A program made the position numbers and the translations under genes. Below the pieces are notes generated by a model that did no database searches, was not told where the DNA came from, and saw only the letters and a list, made by a program, of their open reading frames with translations. This document shows positions 43,437 through 52,400 of a DNA stretch of 64,000 nucleotides, one piece after another. This DNA comes from Sphingomonas jaspsi DSM 18422 (GTDB lineage Bacteria; Pseudomonadota; Alphaproteobacteria; Sphingomonadales; Sphingomonadaceae): NCBI RefSeq assembly GCF_000585415.1, contig NZ_KK073876.1, forward strand, positions 2,415,810-2,479,809, in the 5' to 3' direction. Numbering within the stretch: the stretch's first letter is position 1; the number at the start of each line of letters is the position of its first letter.

Positions 43437-44753
43437 ATGACCCGCAGCCTCATCGCCCTCCTCGCCGCCACGACCATCGCCGCGCCCGTGTTTGCCGCGG
43501 GCGTCGATACGGCGGTCAAGGTAGACATGCCGCAGCTGATGACCCTCTATCGCGACCTCCACGCCAGTCCCGAACTGTCGATGGAGGAAGTGAAGACGTC
43601 GGCCAAGCTGGCGGTGGAAATGCGCAAGCTCGGCTTCACCGTGACCGAGAAGGTCGGCAAGACCGGGGTCGTTTCGGTGCTGAAGAACGGTGCAGGCCCG
43701 ACCCTGCTCATTCGCGCCGACATGGACGGGCTGCCGGTGGTCGAACAGACCAACCTGCCCTTCGCGTCCAAGGTACGGACCACCGCCCGCAGCGGGGTCG
43801 AGACTGGCGTCATGCACGCCTGCGGCCATGACACCCACATGACCAGCTTCATCGGGACCGCCCGCCAGCTTGCGGTGCGCAAAGGTGAATGGTCGGGCAC
43901 GCTTGTGATGGTGCTGCAGCCTGGCGAGGAAACCGGCGAAGGCGCACTGGCGATGCTCAACGACGGCCTTTATTCGCGCTTCCCCAAGCCCGACACGTCC
44001 ATCGCTTTCCACGATGCCGCCAACCTGCCCGCAGGGACGATCGGCGTGACGCCGGGCTATGCGCTGGCCAACGTCGACAGCGTCGACCTTACCGTCCACG
44101 GCATCGGCGGGCACGGCGCCTATCCCCAGACGACCAGGGATCCGATCGTGCTGGCCTCGAAAATCGTCATGGCGCTGCAAACGCTGGTCAGCCGCGAGGT
44201 CGATCCCCAATCGCCCGCCGTCGTCACCGTCGGCAGTTTCCAGGCCGGGGCCAAGCACAACATCATCTCCGACGAGGCGCGGCTGCTGATCACGGTCCGC
44301 AGCTACACGCCCGAGGTGCGCAAGCAGTTGATCGACGGCATCAAGCGCATCGCGCGCGGCGAGGCCATCGCGTCGGGCCTGCCCGACGACAAGTTGCCGA
44401 CCGTGGTGGTCCATGACGAAATGTTCACCCCGTCGACCTTCAACACCGAAGCGCTGGCGAACCATGCGCTCGACCTGTTCGCCGCCAAGTTCGGCAAGGA
44501 CCGGGTGGTGAAGGCCAAGCCGGTGATGGGCGGCGAGGATTTCAGCCGCTTCTGGATGGCCGACGAAAGCAAGCAGAGCCTGATTTTCTGGGTCGGCGGC
44601 GTGCCCCAGGCGAAGTGGGACGCGGTCAAAGGCGATCCTTCCAAGCTCCCCTCGCTGCACTCGCCGTTCTGGGCCCCCGACGCCGAAAAGGTCATCTCGA
44701 CCGCGACCGAAGCCATGACGACACTGGCGCTGGATGTGCTGAAGAAGGGTTGA
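43437..44753 (+). CDS. Exported M20-family metallo-amidohydrolase
   Basis: A 438-residue peptidase/amidohydrolase with a signal peptide (LLAATTIAAPVFAAG). Metal ligands appear in MHACGHDTH and in the QPGEETGEGA Glu-Glu pair, with the dimerisation domain motif GIGGHGAYPQTTRDPI. This is the pattern of N-acyl-amino-acid amidohydrolases, hippurate and IAA-amide hydrolases. Export to the periplasm suggests a nutritional role in releasing amino acids from N-acyl conjugates. AGGAG precedes the start. Confidence 0.92.
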   Translation: MTRSLIALLAATTIAAPVFAAGVDTAVKVDMPQLMTLYRDLHASPELSMEEVKTSAKLAVEMRKLGFTVTEKVGKTGVVSVLKNGAGPTLLIRADMDGLPVVEQTNLPFASKVRTTARSGVETGVMHACGHDTHMTSFIGTARQLAVRKGEWSGTLVMVLQPGEETGEGALAMLNDGLYSRFPKPDTSIAFHDAANLPAGTIGVTPGYALANVDSVDLTVHGIGGHGAYPQTTRDPIVLASKIVMALQTLVSREVDPQSPAVVTVGSFQAGAKHNIISDEARLLITVRSYTPEVRKQLIDGIKRIARGEAIASGLPDDKLPTVVVHDEMFTPSTFNTEALANHALDLFAAKFGKDRVVKAKPVMGGEDFSRFWMADESKQSLIFWVGGVPQAKWDAVKGDPSKLPSLHSPFWAPDAEKVISTATEAMTTLALDVLKKG

Positions 44754-44870
44754 GGCCCAGATAATCAAAACCCCTTCCAGATCGAGCACAGCCGCCCGGC
44801 CGATACGGCGTGGGCATTGAACCCATAACCCTATCCGATTGGTCGCCCCTCACCGCGACCGGCATATTCC

Positions 44871-44885
44871 CCTCACATTTTGAGG
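44871..44885 (+). promoter_or_regulatory. Hairpin masking the Shine-Dalgarno sequence of the DUF302 gene
   Basis: CCTCA pairs with TGAGG across a five-base loop. The right arm is part of TGAGGAGGAA, the ribosome binding site of the ATG at 44896, so folding would hide it. Confidence 0.4.
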
Positions 44886-44895
44886 AGGAATTTCC

Positions 44896-45405
44896 ATGGC
44901 GGATCCCGTTAGTTCCAACCTGCTTCGCCGCGCCTTTGCCATTTCGGTGCTGATGAGCGCGGCCGCTGCGACTGCCCAGGTCCCTGCACCTGCCGCGCCG
45001 ACCGCCGCTGCCACCGCGCAGGGTGTGCTGCGGTCGGGCAGCGCCCATTCGGTCGACGACACCGTCGCCCGCATCAAATCCGCGGTCGAAGCCAAGGGCA
45101 TTCGCTATTTTGCCGCAATCGACCAGAAGGCGCTGGGCGACGGCGCCAACCTGTCGATCCGCAAGTCGACGCTGGTCCTGTTCGGCAACCCGCCGCTTGG
45201 CGTCCAGTTCATCCAGTCCAATCCCTATGCCGGTCTCGACTGGCCGGTGCGGATGCTGGTGCGCGAGACCGAGGACGGATCGACCGAGATCGCCTGGACC
45301 GACTTCGCCTTCGTCGGTCGCCGTTACGGCATCACCGACAAGGATGTCCAACTGAAGATGGCGAGCGAAGTCGCCGCCACCATTGCCGCCGAGGCCGGTC
45401 AATAG
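44896..45405 (+). CDS. Exported DUF302-domain protein
   Basis: A 169-residue protein with an N-terminal signal segment (AFAISVLMSAAAATAQV), a Pro/Ala-rich linker and a DUF302 domain (SVDDTVARIKSAVEAKGIRYFAAIDQKA, LVLFGNPPLGVQFIQSNP, ITDKDVQLKM). DUF302 proteins often accompany sulfur-oxidation or copper genes. Here the next gene is a YeeE/YedE sulfur-compound transporter, two bases away. Confidence 0.9.
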   Translation: MADPVSSNLLRRAFAISVLMSAAAATAQVPAPAAPTAAATAQGVLRSGSAHSVDDTVARIKSAVEAKGIRYFAAIDQKALGDGANLSIRKSTLVLFGNPPLGVQFIQSNPYAGLDWPVRMLVRETEDGSTEIAWTDFAFVGRRYGITDKDVQLKMASEVAATIAAEAGQ

Positions 45406-45406
45406 C

Positions 45407-46384
45407 ATGATGCCCGCCATGCCCCCCATCCCGCTCCTGCTGCTCGGCATCGCCTGTGCGGGACTGATGGGCTATGCGATCCAGCGCGGCGCGACGTGCA
45501 TGGTCGCCGCGATGGACGAGCTGGTATCGAAGCGGAAAGCGACGCGGCTGATCGCACTGGTCGAGGCCGCGGCCATCGTGGCGGGCGGCCTCGCCCTCGC
45601 CCGCCTGGACGGCCATTTGGCGATGGAGCCGGTAACCTATGCCATCACCGCGTCGACCGTCGCCGGGGGCGTGCTGCTCGGTCTCGGCGCTTTTTGGGCC
45701 GGCGCTTGCGTGTTCGGCGCGATCGCGCGGCTGGGGTCGGGGCAGTGGGCCTATGCCTTGGTGCCGACCGGATTCTTCCTCGGCTGCCTGATCGCAGGAC
45801 CTGTCCTCCGCGCAGCCCCGGCGATGGCCAGCAATGGCATGTCGCCGGTATTTGTCGCCGCGTCATGGCTCACCGTTCCGCTCGGCCTGTTGTTGCTCTG
45901 GCGTGCGGCCAAGGCCTATGGCCATGCGCGCAGCGGCCAATTGGCCAGCTATGTCTGGTCGCCTCACGTCGCGACCGCGGTCATCGGCCTCACCTTCGTG
46001 ATCCTGCTGCTGGCAGTCGGGCCGTGGAGCTACACCGAATATCTCGCATCCGCCGCGCGCGGCATGTCGAGCGGTGCCAGCTGGAAAGGCCTCTTGTTTG
46101 TCGCCCTGCTCGGCGGCGCGATCGTCGGCGGATGGACGGCCGGGCGTTTGAAAGCGATCGTTCCGACCCCCGCCGACCTCGCCCGCTGCCTCGGCGGCGG
46201 AGCGCTGATGGGGGCCGGTAGTGTCCTCATTCCCGGCAGCAACGACGGGCTGATCCTGATCGGCACGCCACTTCTTCACCTTTACGCGTGGGTCGCTCTC
46301 GGGGTGATGGCACTGACCATCGTCGTCGCGATGCTGATTCAGCGCCGTGCGAAAAGCGTGGCGGGAGTGAAACAAAAGGCGTAA
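45407..46384 (+). CDS. YeeE/YedE (TsuA-like) sulfur-compound transporter
   Basis: A 325-residue membrane protein with about nine helices, a full-length single-chain YeeE. The conserved cysteines of thiosulfate importers are visible in IQRGATCMVAAMDEL and LGAFWAGACVFGA, with LIPGSNDGLIL near the end. It differs from the split YeeE pair at 8012-8886. Expected to import thiosulfate or a related sulfur species. Coupled to the DUF302 gene. Confidence 0.88.
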   Translation: MMPAMPPIPLLLLGIACAGLMGYAIQRGATCMVAAMDELVSKRKATRLIALVEAAAIVAGGLALARLDGHLAMEPVTYAITASTVAGGVLLGLGAFWAGACVFGAIARLGSGQWAYALVPTGFFLGCLIAGPVLRAAPAMASNGMSPVFVAASWLTVPLGLLLLWRAAKAYGHARSGQLASYVWSPHVATAVIGLTFVILLLAVGPWSYTEYLASAARGMSSGASWKGLLFVALLGGAIVGGWTAGRLKAIVPTPADLARCLGGGALMGAGSVLIPGSNDGLILIGTPLLHLYAWVALGVMALTIVVAMLIQRRAKSVAGVKQKA

Positions 46385-46417
46385 TCCGCGCGAACGCGCT
46401 GTGAGGGGGCGCATGAC

Positions 46418-47350
46418 ATGGAGATGCAGCAGGTCCGATATTTCCTCGCCGTCGCGCGGACGCTCAACTTCACGCGCGCTGCGGAAGAATGCCATGTCAC
46501 CCAGCCCGCCCTCACCCGCGCCATCAAGCAGCTGGAGGAGGAACTTGGCGGCGAGCTGATCCGCCGGGAAGGGCGCAACAGTCATCTGACGGACCTCGGC
46601 AACCGGATGCTGCCGCTGCTCAACCAGTGTTACGACAGCGCGCTCACTGCCAAGCGGCTCGCCGACAAGGTCAAGCGCGGCGACATCAGCTGCCTTGCCG
46701 TGGCGGTTTCGCAAACGCTCGACCTCGACCTGTTGATGGGGCCGCTGGGCGAGATGCAGCGCGGATTTCCTGGCCTTCAGCTCAAGCTGCGCCGCGGCAA
46801 TGGTGCGCAAATCCTGGAGATGCTCAAGAACGGCGACGTCGAGCTCGCCATCGGCGGTCCGCTCGGCGACACGTGGGAAAGAATCGACAGCTGGCCGATG
46901 TTCACCGAGGCCTTCGATCTGGTGGTCTGCGCGGACCATGAACTGGCACGGCAAAACTGCCCCGACCTCGACGTGGAGTTGGTCCGGGAATCGCGTTTCC
47001 TGCATTACGCAGGAAGCGACCCGGCGGAGCTCAGTCCCGATGTAATCTCGTCGCGCGGGTTGCCATATGACGGCTCCCACGAAGTGGATTCCGTGCGCGA
47101 CCTCGAAGCCTTGATCGTGGCCAGCTTCGGCCTAGCGATCATGCCGGCGAGCGCGATGAAGTCGCCGCGCGTGCGGCACATTCCCTGCTCTGCGCTCGAC
47201 CTCAAGCGCACCGTCGCCATCTACAGTGTAGCCGGCCGCGAACGGTCGAAGGAAGCGGGCGCGTTACTCAACCTGCTGAGATCGACCGACTGGTCCGACC
47301 GCCTAGTCGCTGCGAACCGTAGCCTCGCGGACCAGGTCCACGCCGCGTAG
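46418..47350 (+). CDS. LysR-family transcriptional regulator
   Basis: A 310-residue regulator. N-terminal winged helix: MQQVRYFLAVARTLNFTRAAEECHVTQPALTRAIKQLEEELGG; the rest is a periplasmic-binding-protein-like effector domain. It lies 33 bases after the YeeE gene on the same strand, so it may be co-transcribed rather than divergent as is usual for LysR genes. The 3' end overlaps the convergent peroxiredoxin-like gene by 48 bases. Confidence 0.92.
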   Translation: MEMQQVRYFLAVARTLNFTRAAEECHVTQPALTRAIKQLEEELGGELIRREGRNSHLTDLGNRMLPLLNQCYDSALTAKRLADKVKRGDISCLAVAVSQTLDLDLLMGPLGEMQRGFPGLQLKLRRGNGAQILEMLKNGDVELAIGGPLGDTWERIDSWPMFTEAFDLVVCADHELARQNCPDLDVELVRESRFLHYAGSDPAELSPDVISSRGLPYDGSHEVDSVRDLEALIVASFGLAIMPASAMKSPRVRHIPCSALDLKRTVAIYSVAGRERSKEAGALLNLLRSTDWSDRLVAANRSLADQVHAA

Positions 47351-48022
47351 CAGGTCGTCCAGCTCCATCCGCTTGCGATAATCGGGATCGACGTGGCGGG
47401 CGGCGATAATGCCGTCCTGTCGCACGACGAACACCGCCGGGATCGGCAGAATCCAGTCGGTCCCGCCCTGGTAGAGCGGAATGTCCCAGCCGGCGCCCTC
47501 GATCATGCTCGACATCTGCTGGTCGACCCACACCACGAGGTTCATCGACAGCGCATAGCCCGCACCGACGTCCGACAGGATCGGAAAATGGCCACCCGCC
47601 TCCTGCTGCAATTTTCGGGTATATTGCTGGGTCTCGGCCGAAATGCCGACGATCTGCGCAGGTGCCGCGCGATCCTCGATCTCGGCCAGCCCGGCCATGT
47701 TGAGCCGGCAATAGGGACACCAGTGGCCGCGGTGGAAGGCCAGCACGACCGGCCCTTTTTCCAGCAGGCTGTCGAGGCTGACGAAACGTCCATTCTGGTC
47801 GGGCATGGTGAAGCGCGGCATCGGCTCCCCCACCTGCGGCGCGTTCGACCCGGCCTTTGCGGCGTCCAGCCTTCCGACGAAATTGTCGACCTGAACCGCA
47901 AAGGGCGGGGCGCGATCGCGAACCAGGTCGGCGATCATCTGCAACCGGTCGGACAATGACGTGCCCTTGCCGCGGCACTGCTGCACCGCATCTTCAAGTG
48001 CCTGGACCATCGGGTGGGTCAT
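47303..48022 (-). CDS. Peroxiredoxin-like (AhpC/TSA) protein 1
   Basis: A 239-residue thioredoxin-fold protein. The active-site segment FHRGHWCPYCRLNM carries a thioredoxin-style CxxC in place of the lone peroxidatic Cys of typical peroxiredoxins. An N-terminal helical extension of about 70 residues precedes it. It shares the arrangement DGRFVSLD / RGHWCPYC / ETQQYTRKL / GGTDWILPIPAVFV with the next upstream gene. ATG at 48022 chosen; a GTG five codons earlier is possible. Probably a thiol peroxidase or disulfide reductase. Confidence 0.88.
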   Translation of the reverse strand: MTHPMVQALEDAVQQCRGKGTSLSDRLQMIADLVRDRAPPFAVQVDNFVGRLDAAKAGSNAPQVGEPMPRFTMPDQNGRFVSLDSLLEKGPVVLAFHRGHWCPYCRLNMAGLAEIEDRAAPAQIVGISAETQQYTRKLQQEAGGHFPILSDVGAGYALSMNLVVWVDQQMSSMIEGAGWDIPLYQGGTDWILPIPAVFVVRQDGIIAARHVDPDYRKRMELDDLLRGVDLVREATVRSD

Positions 48023-48052
48023 AGATGCTTCTACCACATTGAGGCGTTGGAA

Positions 48053-48748
48053 TTAAGCGAGAGCGCGGACCGCAGCGACAAGATCGTCCATATCCATGCG
48101 TCGACGATAGTCGCGGTCGATGTGTCGCGTGCGGACGATACCCTTTGCGTCGAGGACAAAGACCGCCGGGACCGGCATCACCCAGTCGGTTCCGCCCTGG
48201 TAGCTGGGCACATCCCAGCCGACCGACGCAATGATTTGCGCAAGCGCCGGATCGATCCACACTGCCAGCCCCAGCTGAAGGGCGTACCCTGCCGACACAT
48301 CGGTCAGGAAGGGGAAGTCGGCCTTGGCGAGATCGCGCAGGCCCCGCGTGTAGCGCTGCGTCTCGGTCGAGATGGTGACGATCCGCGCCGGGGCGATCCG
48401 GTCCGACACTTCGGCCAGGCCCATCATGTTGAGCCGGCAGTAGGGGCACCAGTGTCCGCGGTGGAAGGCGATGACGAGCGGGGTTTCGCCCGTCAGCTCC
48501 TCCAGCCGGACGAAATGCCCGTCATGATCGGGCAGAGTGAAGGACGGCATCGCCTGCCCTTCCACCGGCGCCGCGTCCCCCGTCCGGACGATGTCCAGCC
48601 GCCGCACGAAATCGTCGACCAGCGCTGTATATTCGGGACGGTGGATGCGCGCTGCTTCCGCCACCATTTCCAGTCGCCGCGTCATGGTCGCGCCGGTGGC
48701 GATGGCACGCAGATAGGCCTGCTCGACCGGCGACGGGTTGACGTTCAT
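48053..48748 (-). CDS. Peroxiredoxin-like (AhpC/TSA) protein 2
   Basis: A 231-residue tandem paralogue of the previous entry (FHRGHWCPYCRLNMMGL, GGTDWVMPVPAVFV). The 30-base spacing and shared strand suggest co-transcription. The two copies have diverged strongly outside the active site, so the duplication is old. The start at 48748 reads MNVNPSPVEQAYL. Confidence 0.87.
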   Translation of the reverse strand: MNVNPSPVEQAYLRAIATGATMTRRLEMVAEAARIHRPEYTALVDDFVRRLDIVRTGDAAPVEGQAMPSFTLPDHDGHFVRLEELTGETPLVIAFHRGHWCPYCRLNMMGLAEVSDRIAPARIVTISTETQRYTRGLRDLAKADFPFLTDVSAGYALQLGLAVWIDPALAQIIASVGWDVPSYQGGTDWVMPVPAVFVLDAKGIVRTRHIDRDYRRRMDMDDLVAAVRALA

Positions 48749-48779
48749 GCGATCATCATCCTGCCGCGATGCCTCTCCA

Positions 48780-49922
48780 TCAGGCCTTGGCCGCCGAGGT
48801 TTCGACCATTTCGCCGCCGCATGCTTCATGCAGCACCAGGCCTTCGAGCGGGTCGATCGGGTCGCGCCATGGGCCCTTGTCGAGCGTGTCCATGGTGTGA
48901 CGATAGCCTGCTTCGCGGCGTTGGCGAATGCCTTCCGGCGAAAAGTCGATGTCCTTGCTATGATCCTCATACTCCAGCGCGGGCGCCAGCAGGCGGACGA
49001 CATGCATGCGGGTCGTGCAGCCATATCCGCTCATTTCCTTCAGCCGGTTACCGGCGAGCTTGTGGTCCGGCACCAGAGCGGACAGCTCGGCAATGATGTG
49101 GCGGAGCTTGTGCAGTTGGCGCTGGCGCTTGATCTGCTGGTGCGAGCGGCTGGAATATTGAAGGTCCTTCTGGCGGTTCATCACCTCCCAGATCGATCGC
49201 GGTTCGGGGCCATGGGGGTTCCAGATATGGACCGCGAACACCATCGAGTTGAGCCGCGGATTGTCGTCGAACACCACCTCGACGGGCGTGTTCGACAGAA
49301 TGCCGCCATCCCAATAAAGCTCGCCGTCGATGCGCACGGCCGGAAAGGCAGGGGGCAGTGCACCCGACGCCATGACATGGCGCAGGTCTAACGTCATGTC
49401 GCGGCTGTCGAAGTAGACCATCTCGCTCGACCGCACGCTCGATGCGCCGACGGTAAGGCGAACGTCGCCGCTGTTGAGCTGGTCGAGGTCGATGAGGTCG
49501 GACAGCGTCTTTTCCAGCCGGTCGACTGAATAATAGCCCGCCGCGTCGGGTCCGAGTGGGAAGTGCGGGCTGAGAAAGGCCTTGGGGTTGGGTTCGAAGA
49601 AACCCGGCACGCCGGTCGATACCGCAACAGCATTACGCGCCGCGGAGGAAATCCAGTCTGGCATTAATGATGAGAAGAACTGCTTCTGTTCGACCCGCCG
49701 CCAAAATTCGCACAGCCGGTCCATGCGCTCGCCCTTAGGCGATCCGGCGATAATCGCGCTATTGATCGCGCCGATCGACGTGCCGACGACCCAGTCGGGC
49801 TCCACCCCTGCTTCGGCCAGCGCTTCATAGACGCCGACCTGATAGGCGCCGAGCGCGCCCCCGCCTTGCAGCACCAGAACGGTCTGGCCGCATTCTTTCA
49901 CTTCCTGGGCAATGTTGCGCAT
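48780..49922 (-). CDS. Patatin-like phospholipase
   Basis: A 380-residue patatin-family acyl hydrolase. LVLQGGGALGAYQVGVYEAL is the oxyanion motif, GTSIGAINSAII the nucleophile elbow with catalytic Ser, and YWDGGILSNTP the DGG motif with the catalytic Asp. The C-terminal third matches the DUF3734 extension common in alphaproteobacterial patatins near 3-hydroxybutyrate dehydrogenase genes. Linkage to bdh and NADH dehydrogenase in one run suggests lipid or polyhydroxyalkanoate turnover. Confidence 0.93.
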   Translation of the reverse strand: MRNIAQEVKECGQTVLVLQGGGALGAYQVGVYEALAEAGVEPDWVVGTSIGAINSAIIAGSPKGERMDRLCEFWRRVEQKQFFSSLMPDWISSAARNAVAVSTGVPGFFEPNPKAFLSPHFPLGPDAAGYYSVDRLEKTLSDLIDLDQLNSGDVRLTVGASSVRSSEMVYFDSRDMTLDLRHVMASGALPPAFPAVRIDGELYWDGGILSNTPVEVVFDDNPRLNSMVFAVHIWNPHGPEPRSIWEVMNRQKDLQYSSRSHQQIKRQRQLHKLRHIIAELSALVPDHKLAGNRLKEMSGYGCTTRMHVVRLLAPALEYEDHSKDIDFSPEGIRQRREAGYRHTMDTLDKGPWRDPIDPLEGLVLHEACGGEMVETSAAKA

Positions 49923-49932
49923 GGTGCGTCTC

Positions 49933-51213
49933 CTATTCGGCGGGCTGCTGCGCCGCCGACGATTGATATTCGCCGGTGATGAGCCGGGCGTGACGAGCGA
50001 AGGTGAGATAATTCCAGGCCAGTGAGGCGCCGACAGCGAGACGGTTGCGGAAGCCGACCAGAAAGTAGACGTGAGCTACTGACCACAGCAGCCAGGCGGG
50101 GAGACCGGTGATCCGCAGCCGACCAAAGTCGATGACCGCGCGCCGCCGCCCGATGGTCGCGAGATTGCCGAAGTGGCGGTAATGAAACGGGCCGGTGTAG
50201 CGCCCGCGAAGATCGTTGATGATGCGCGTCGCGACATACCGGCCCTGCTGTTTGGCCACCGGTGCGATGCCAGGAAGCGGCCTGCCATCAGGGCCTATGT
50301 AGTGAGCAGTATCGCCGACGACATAGATGCCGGGCGCGTCGAGCAGGTCGCATGCCTGCCCGACCTTGACCCGTCCGGCGGGATCGCGGTCGGCCTGCAG
50401 CCACTGCGCCGCAGACGAAGCCTGGACGCCGGCCGCCCAGACGACGGTTTTAGCGGCAATCTGGGTAGCGCCGACAGCAAGAGCGGCTTCGTCGATCGCG
50501 GTGACCGCTTGGCCGAGTATCACCTCTACCCCCAGTTCCTCCAGCGACACCTTTGCGGCAGCGGACAGATCGTCCGGAAATGCGGGCAGCAGTCTAGGAC
50601 CGGCCTCGACTAATATTACGCGCGAGCAATGCGGCGTGATGTGGCGGAATTCTTCCGACACCGAACGACGTGCCAGCTCGGCGATGGCCCCGGCCATTTC
50701 GATCCCGGTCGGGCCGCCGCCGATAACCACGAACGTCAGCAGCGCCTTGCGCGCCGCTTCGTCGGTTTCGGTCTCCGCATGTTCAAGCGCGAGCAGGATT
50801 TTGCGCCTGACCTCGGTGGCATCCTCTATCGATTTGAGGCCAGGCGCATGGTCCGACCAATGGTCGCGACCGAAATAGCTGTGCCGCGCGCCGGTCGCGA
50901 CGATCAGATAGTCGAAGCGCTCGGACCGACCCGAAGCGAAACGGGCAGTCCGCGCGTGTTTGTCCACGTCGACCACCTGATCCAGCAGGACGCGGACATT
51001 TTTAAACGGGGCCATGATGCTGCGGATCGGGCGCGCGATGTCGGCCGGCGACAGGGCGGCCGTGGCGACCTGGTAAAGCAGAGGCTGGAAAATGTGATGA
51101 TTGCGCCGGTCGACCAGGGTCACGTCGACCGGCGCACGGGCGAGCCTCCGCGCGGCGGTCAGCCCGCCGAAACCCGCGCCGATAATCAGGACGTGCGGAC
51201 GGCGACCGTTCAT
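49933..51213 (-). CDS. Type II NADH dehydrogenase-like FAD oxidoreductase
   Basis: A 426-residue NDH-2-type flavoprotein. FAD-binding motif IIGAGFGGLTAARRL at the start, NADH motif VVIGGGPTGIEMAGAIAEL in the middle, and IYVVGDTAH near residue 300. A C-terminal hydrophobic/amphipathic segment (LPAWLLWSVAHVYFLVGF) anchors it to the membrane. It transfers electrons from NADH to quinone without pumping protons. ATGA overlap with the 56-residue gene upstream. Confidence 0.92.
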   Translation of the reverse strand: MNGRRPHVLIIGAGFGGLTAARRLARAPVDVTLVDRRNHHIFQPLLYQVATAALSPADIARPIRSIMAPFKNVRVLLDQVVDVDKHARTARFASGRSERFDYLIVATGARHSYFGRDHWSDHAPGLKSIEDATEVRRKILLALEHAETETDEAARKALLTFVVIGGGPTGIEMAGAIAELARRSVSEEFRHITPHCSRVILVEAGPRLLPAFPDDLSAAAKVSLEELGVEVILGQAVTAIDEAALAVGATQIAAKTVVWAAGVQASSAAQWLQADRDPAGRVKVGQACDLLDAPGIYVVGDTAHYIGPDGRPLPGIAPVAKQQGRYVATRIINDLRGRYTGPFHYRHFGNLATIGRRRAVIDFGRLRITGLPAWLLWSVAHVYFLVGFRNRLAVGASLAWNYLTFARHARLITGEYQSSAAQQPAE

Positions 51214-51380
51214 TTGCGTTTCAGCGATTCCAGCTCCGCCAGCACGCCCGATCTTGGGGGAGTGCAACGGGCAATGGGATAGAGGCCGATGCATTCGGTG
51301 CGTCGGCCCACCATCGGCATGATCGCGGCGAGGTCGCGGCGGATGTCGCCGAAGGGCGAATGAGGGAGCGGCGCGATCAT
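51210..51380 (-). CDS. Conserved-looking 56-residue protein of unknown function
   Basis: A small soluble protein (MIAPLPHSPFGDIRRDLAAIM...SGVLAELESLKRK) with two cysteines (TECIGLY and ARCTPPR) 9 residues apart. Both ends are tied into the operon: its ATG overlaps the bdh stop as ATGA and its stop overlaps the NADH dehydrogenase start as ATGA. That double coupling is strong evidence for translation despite the short length. I do not recognise a family. Confidence 0.68.
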   Translation of the reverse strand: MIAPLPHSPFGDIRRDLAAIMPMVGRRTECIGLYPIARCTPPRSGVLAELESLKRK

Positions 51381-52201
51381 TGGGCGACCCACCCGCCGTC
51401 GACGCTCAGCGCGGTGCCGTTGATCGACGCGCCCATGTCGGATGCGAGGAACACAGCGAGCGCGCCGAGCTCCTCGACCGTCGCGAACTTCTTGCTCGGT
51501 TGGGCGGCGAGGAGGACGTTTTCGATCACCTCTTCGCGGCTGATGCCGCGCGCCTTGGCAGTGTCGTCGATCTGCTTTTCGACCAACGGCGTCCACACAT
51601 ATCCGGGGCAGATGGCATTGCAGGTAACGCCCTCCCTGGCCGCTTCGAGGCCTACCGTTTTCGTGAGACCCAGCACACCGTGCTTGGCGGCGACATAGGC
51701 GCTCTTGAAGGGTGAGGCGACCAGCGCATGGGCCGAGGCAACGTTGATGATCCGCCCTCTTCCGCGCGCTTTCATGCCGGGCAGCGCGGCGCGGATCGTG
51801 TGGAATGTCGCCGACAGGTTGAGCGCGATGATCGCATCCCATTTATCGACCGGGAACTCCTCGATTGGCGAGACATGCTGGATACCGGCATTGTTGACGA
51901 GGATATCGACGCGGCCAAAGCGGTCGAGGGTGTTCGACACCAGGCCGCTGGCCTGCACAGGGTCCATCAGGTTCGCGCCATCGTAGACCGCGCTATGCCC
52001 CAGCCCTTCGCATTCGCTGCACAGCCGGTCGATCTCGCGCTGGTCGGCGATACCGTTGATGACGACGCTGGCGCCGCCCGCAGCAAAGGCGCGGGCGATG
52101 CCCAGCCCGATGCCGCTGGTCGATCCGGTGACGATCGCCACCTGGCCATCGAGCGGCCGGTCCGCAGTCGCCCTGGTCTGTGTGGTGGGCATGTCCATCA
52201 T
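51377..52201 (-). CDS. 3-hydroxybutyrate dehydrogenase (second copy)
   Basis: A 274-residue short-chain dehydrogenase with TGSTSGIGLGIA, VNNAGIQHVSPIEEFP and the catalytic Ser-Tyr-Lys in ASAHALVASPFKSAYVAAKHG; GYVWTPLVEKQI again marks D-3-hydroxybutyrate dehydrogenase. The N-terminus is about 13 residues longer than the copy at 41990. First gene of a minus-strand run of six genes with the 56-residue protein, NADH dehydrogenase, patatin and two peroxiredoxin-like proteins. Confidence 0.92.
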   Translation of the reverse strand: MMDMPTTQTRATADRPLDGQVAIVTGSTSGIGLGIARAFAAGGASVVINGIADQREIDRLCSECEGLGHSAVYDGANLMDPVQASGLVSNTLDRFGRVDILVNNAGIQHVSPIEEFPVDKWDAIIALNLSATFHTIRAALPGMKARGRGRIINVASAHALVASPFKSAYVAAKHGVLGLTKTVGLEAAREGVTCNAICPGYVWTPLVEKQIDDTAKARGISREEVIENVLLAAQPSKKFATVEELGALAVFLASDMGASINGTALSVDGGWVAQ

Positions 52202-52400
52202 GAAAAGCCTCCTCTTGGATGGCTCCTATTCTGGCGATGCGGGCGGTCCGGCTGAAATGCCGTTCGGTGCTGGGTGCCATGCCCGAAAGTTATGCGTCCC
52301 CTCTCTCACCGAGAGCGGTCGACCATCACCGTTCGGCATGGACTCCATGACGACATGAGATTGGGCGGCGTGGTCCGCTTTTCCTATTCTTGCATGGCGT
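52202..52400. other. Intergenic region between the divergent bdh and cupin genes
   Basis: No ORF of merit. It should contain both promoters. I see a small hairpin CTCTC-acc-GAGAG near 52302 and an approximate inverted pair of ATGCCGTTCGG (52257) and CCGTTCGGCAT (52328), with two mismatches. No promoter could be fixed. Confidence 0.3.
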
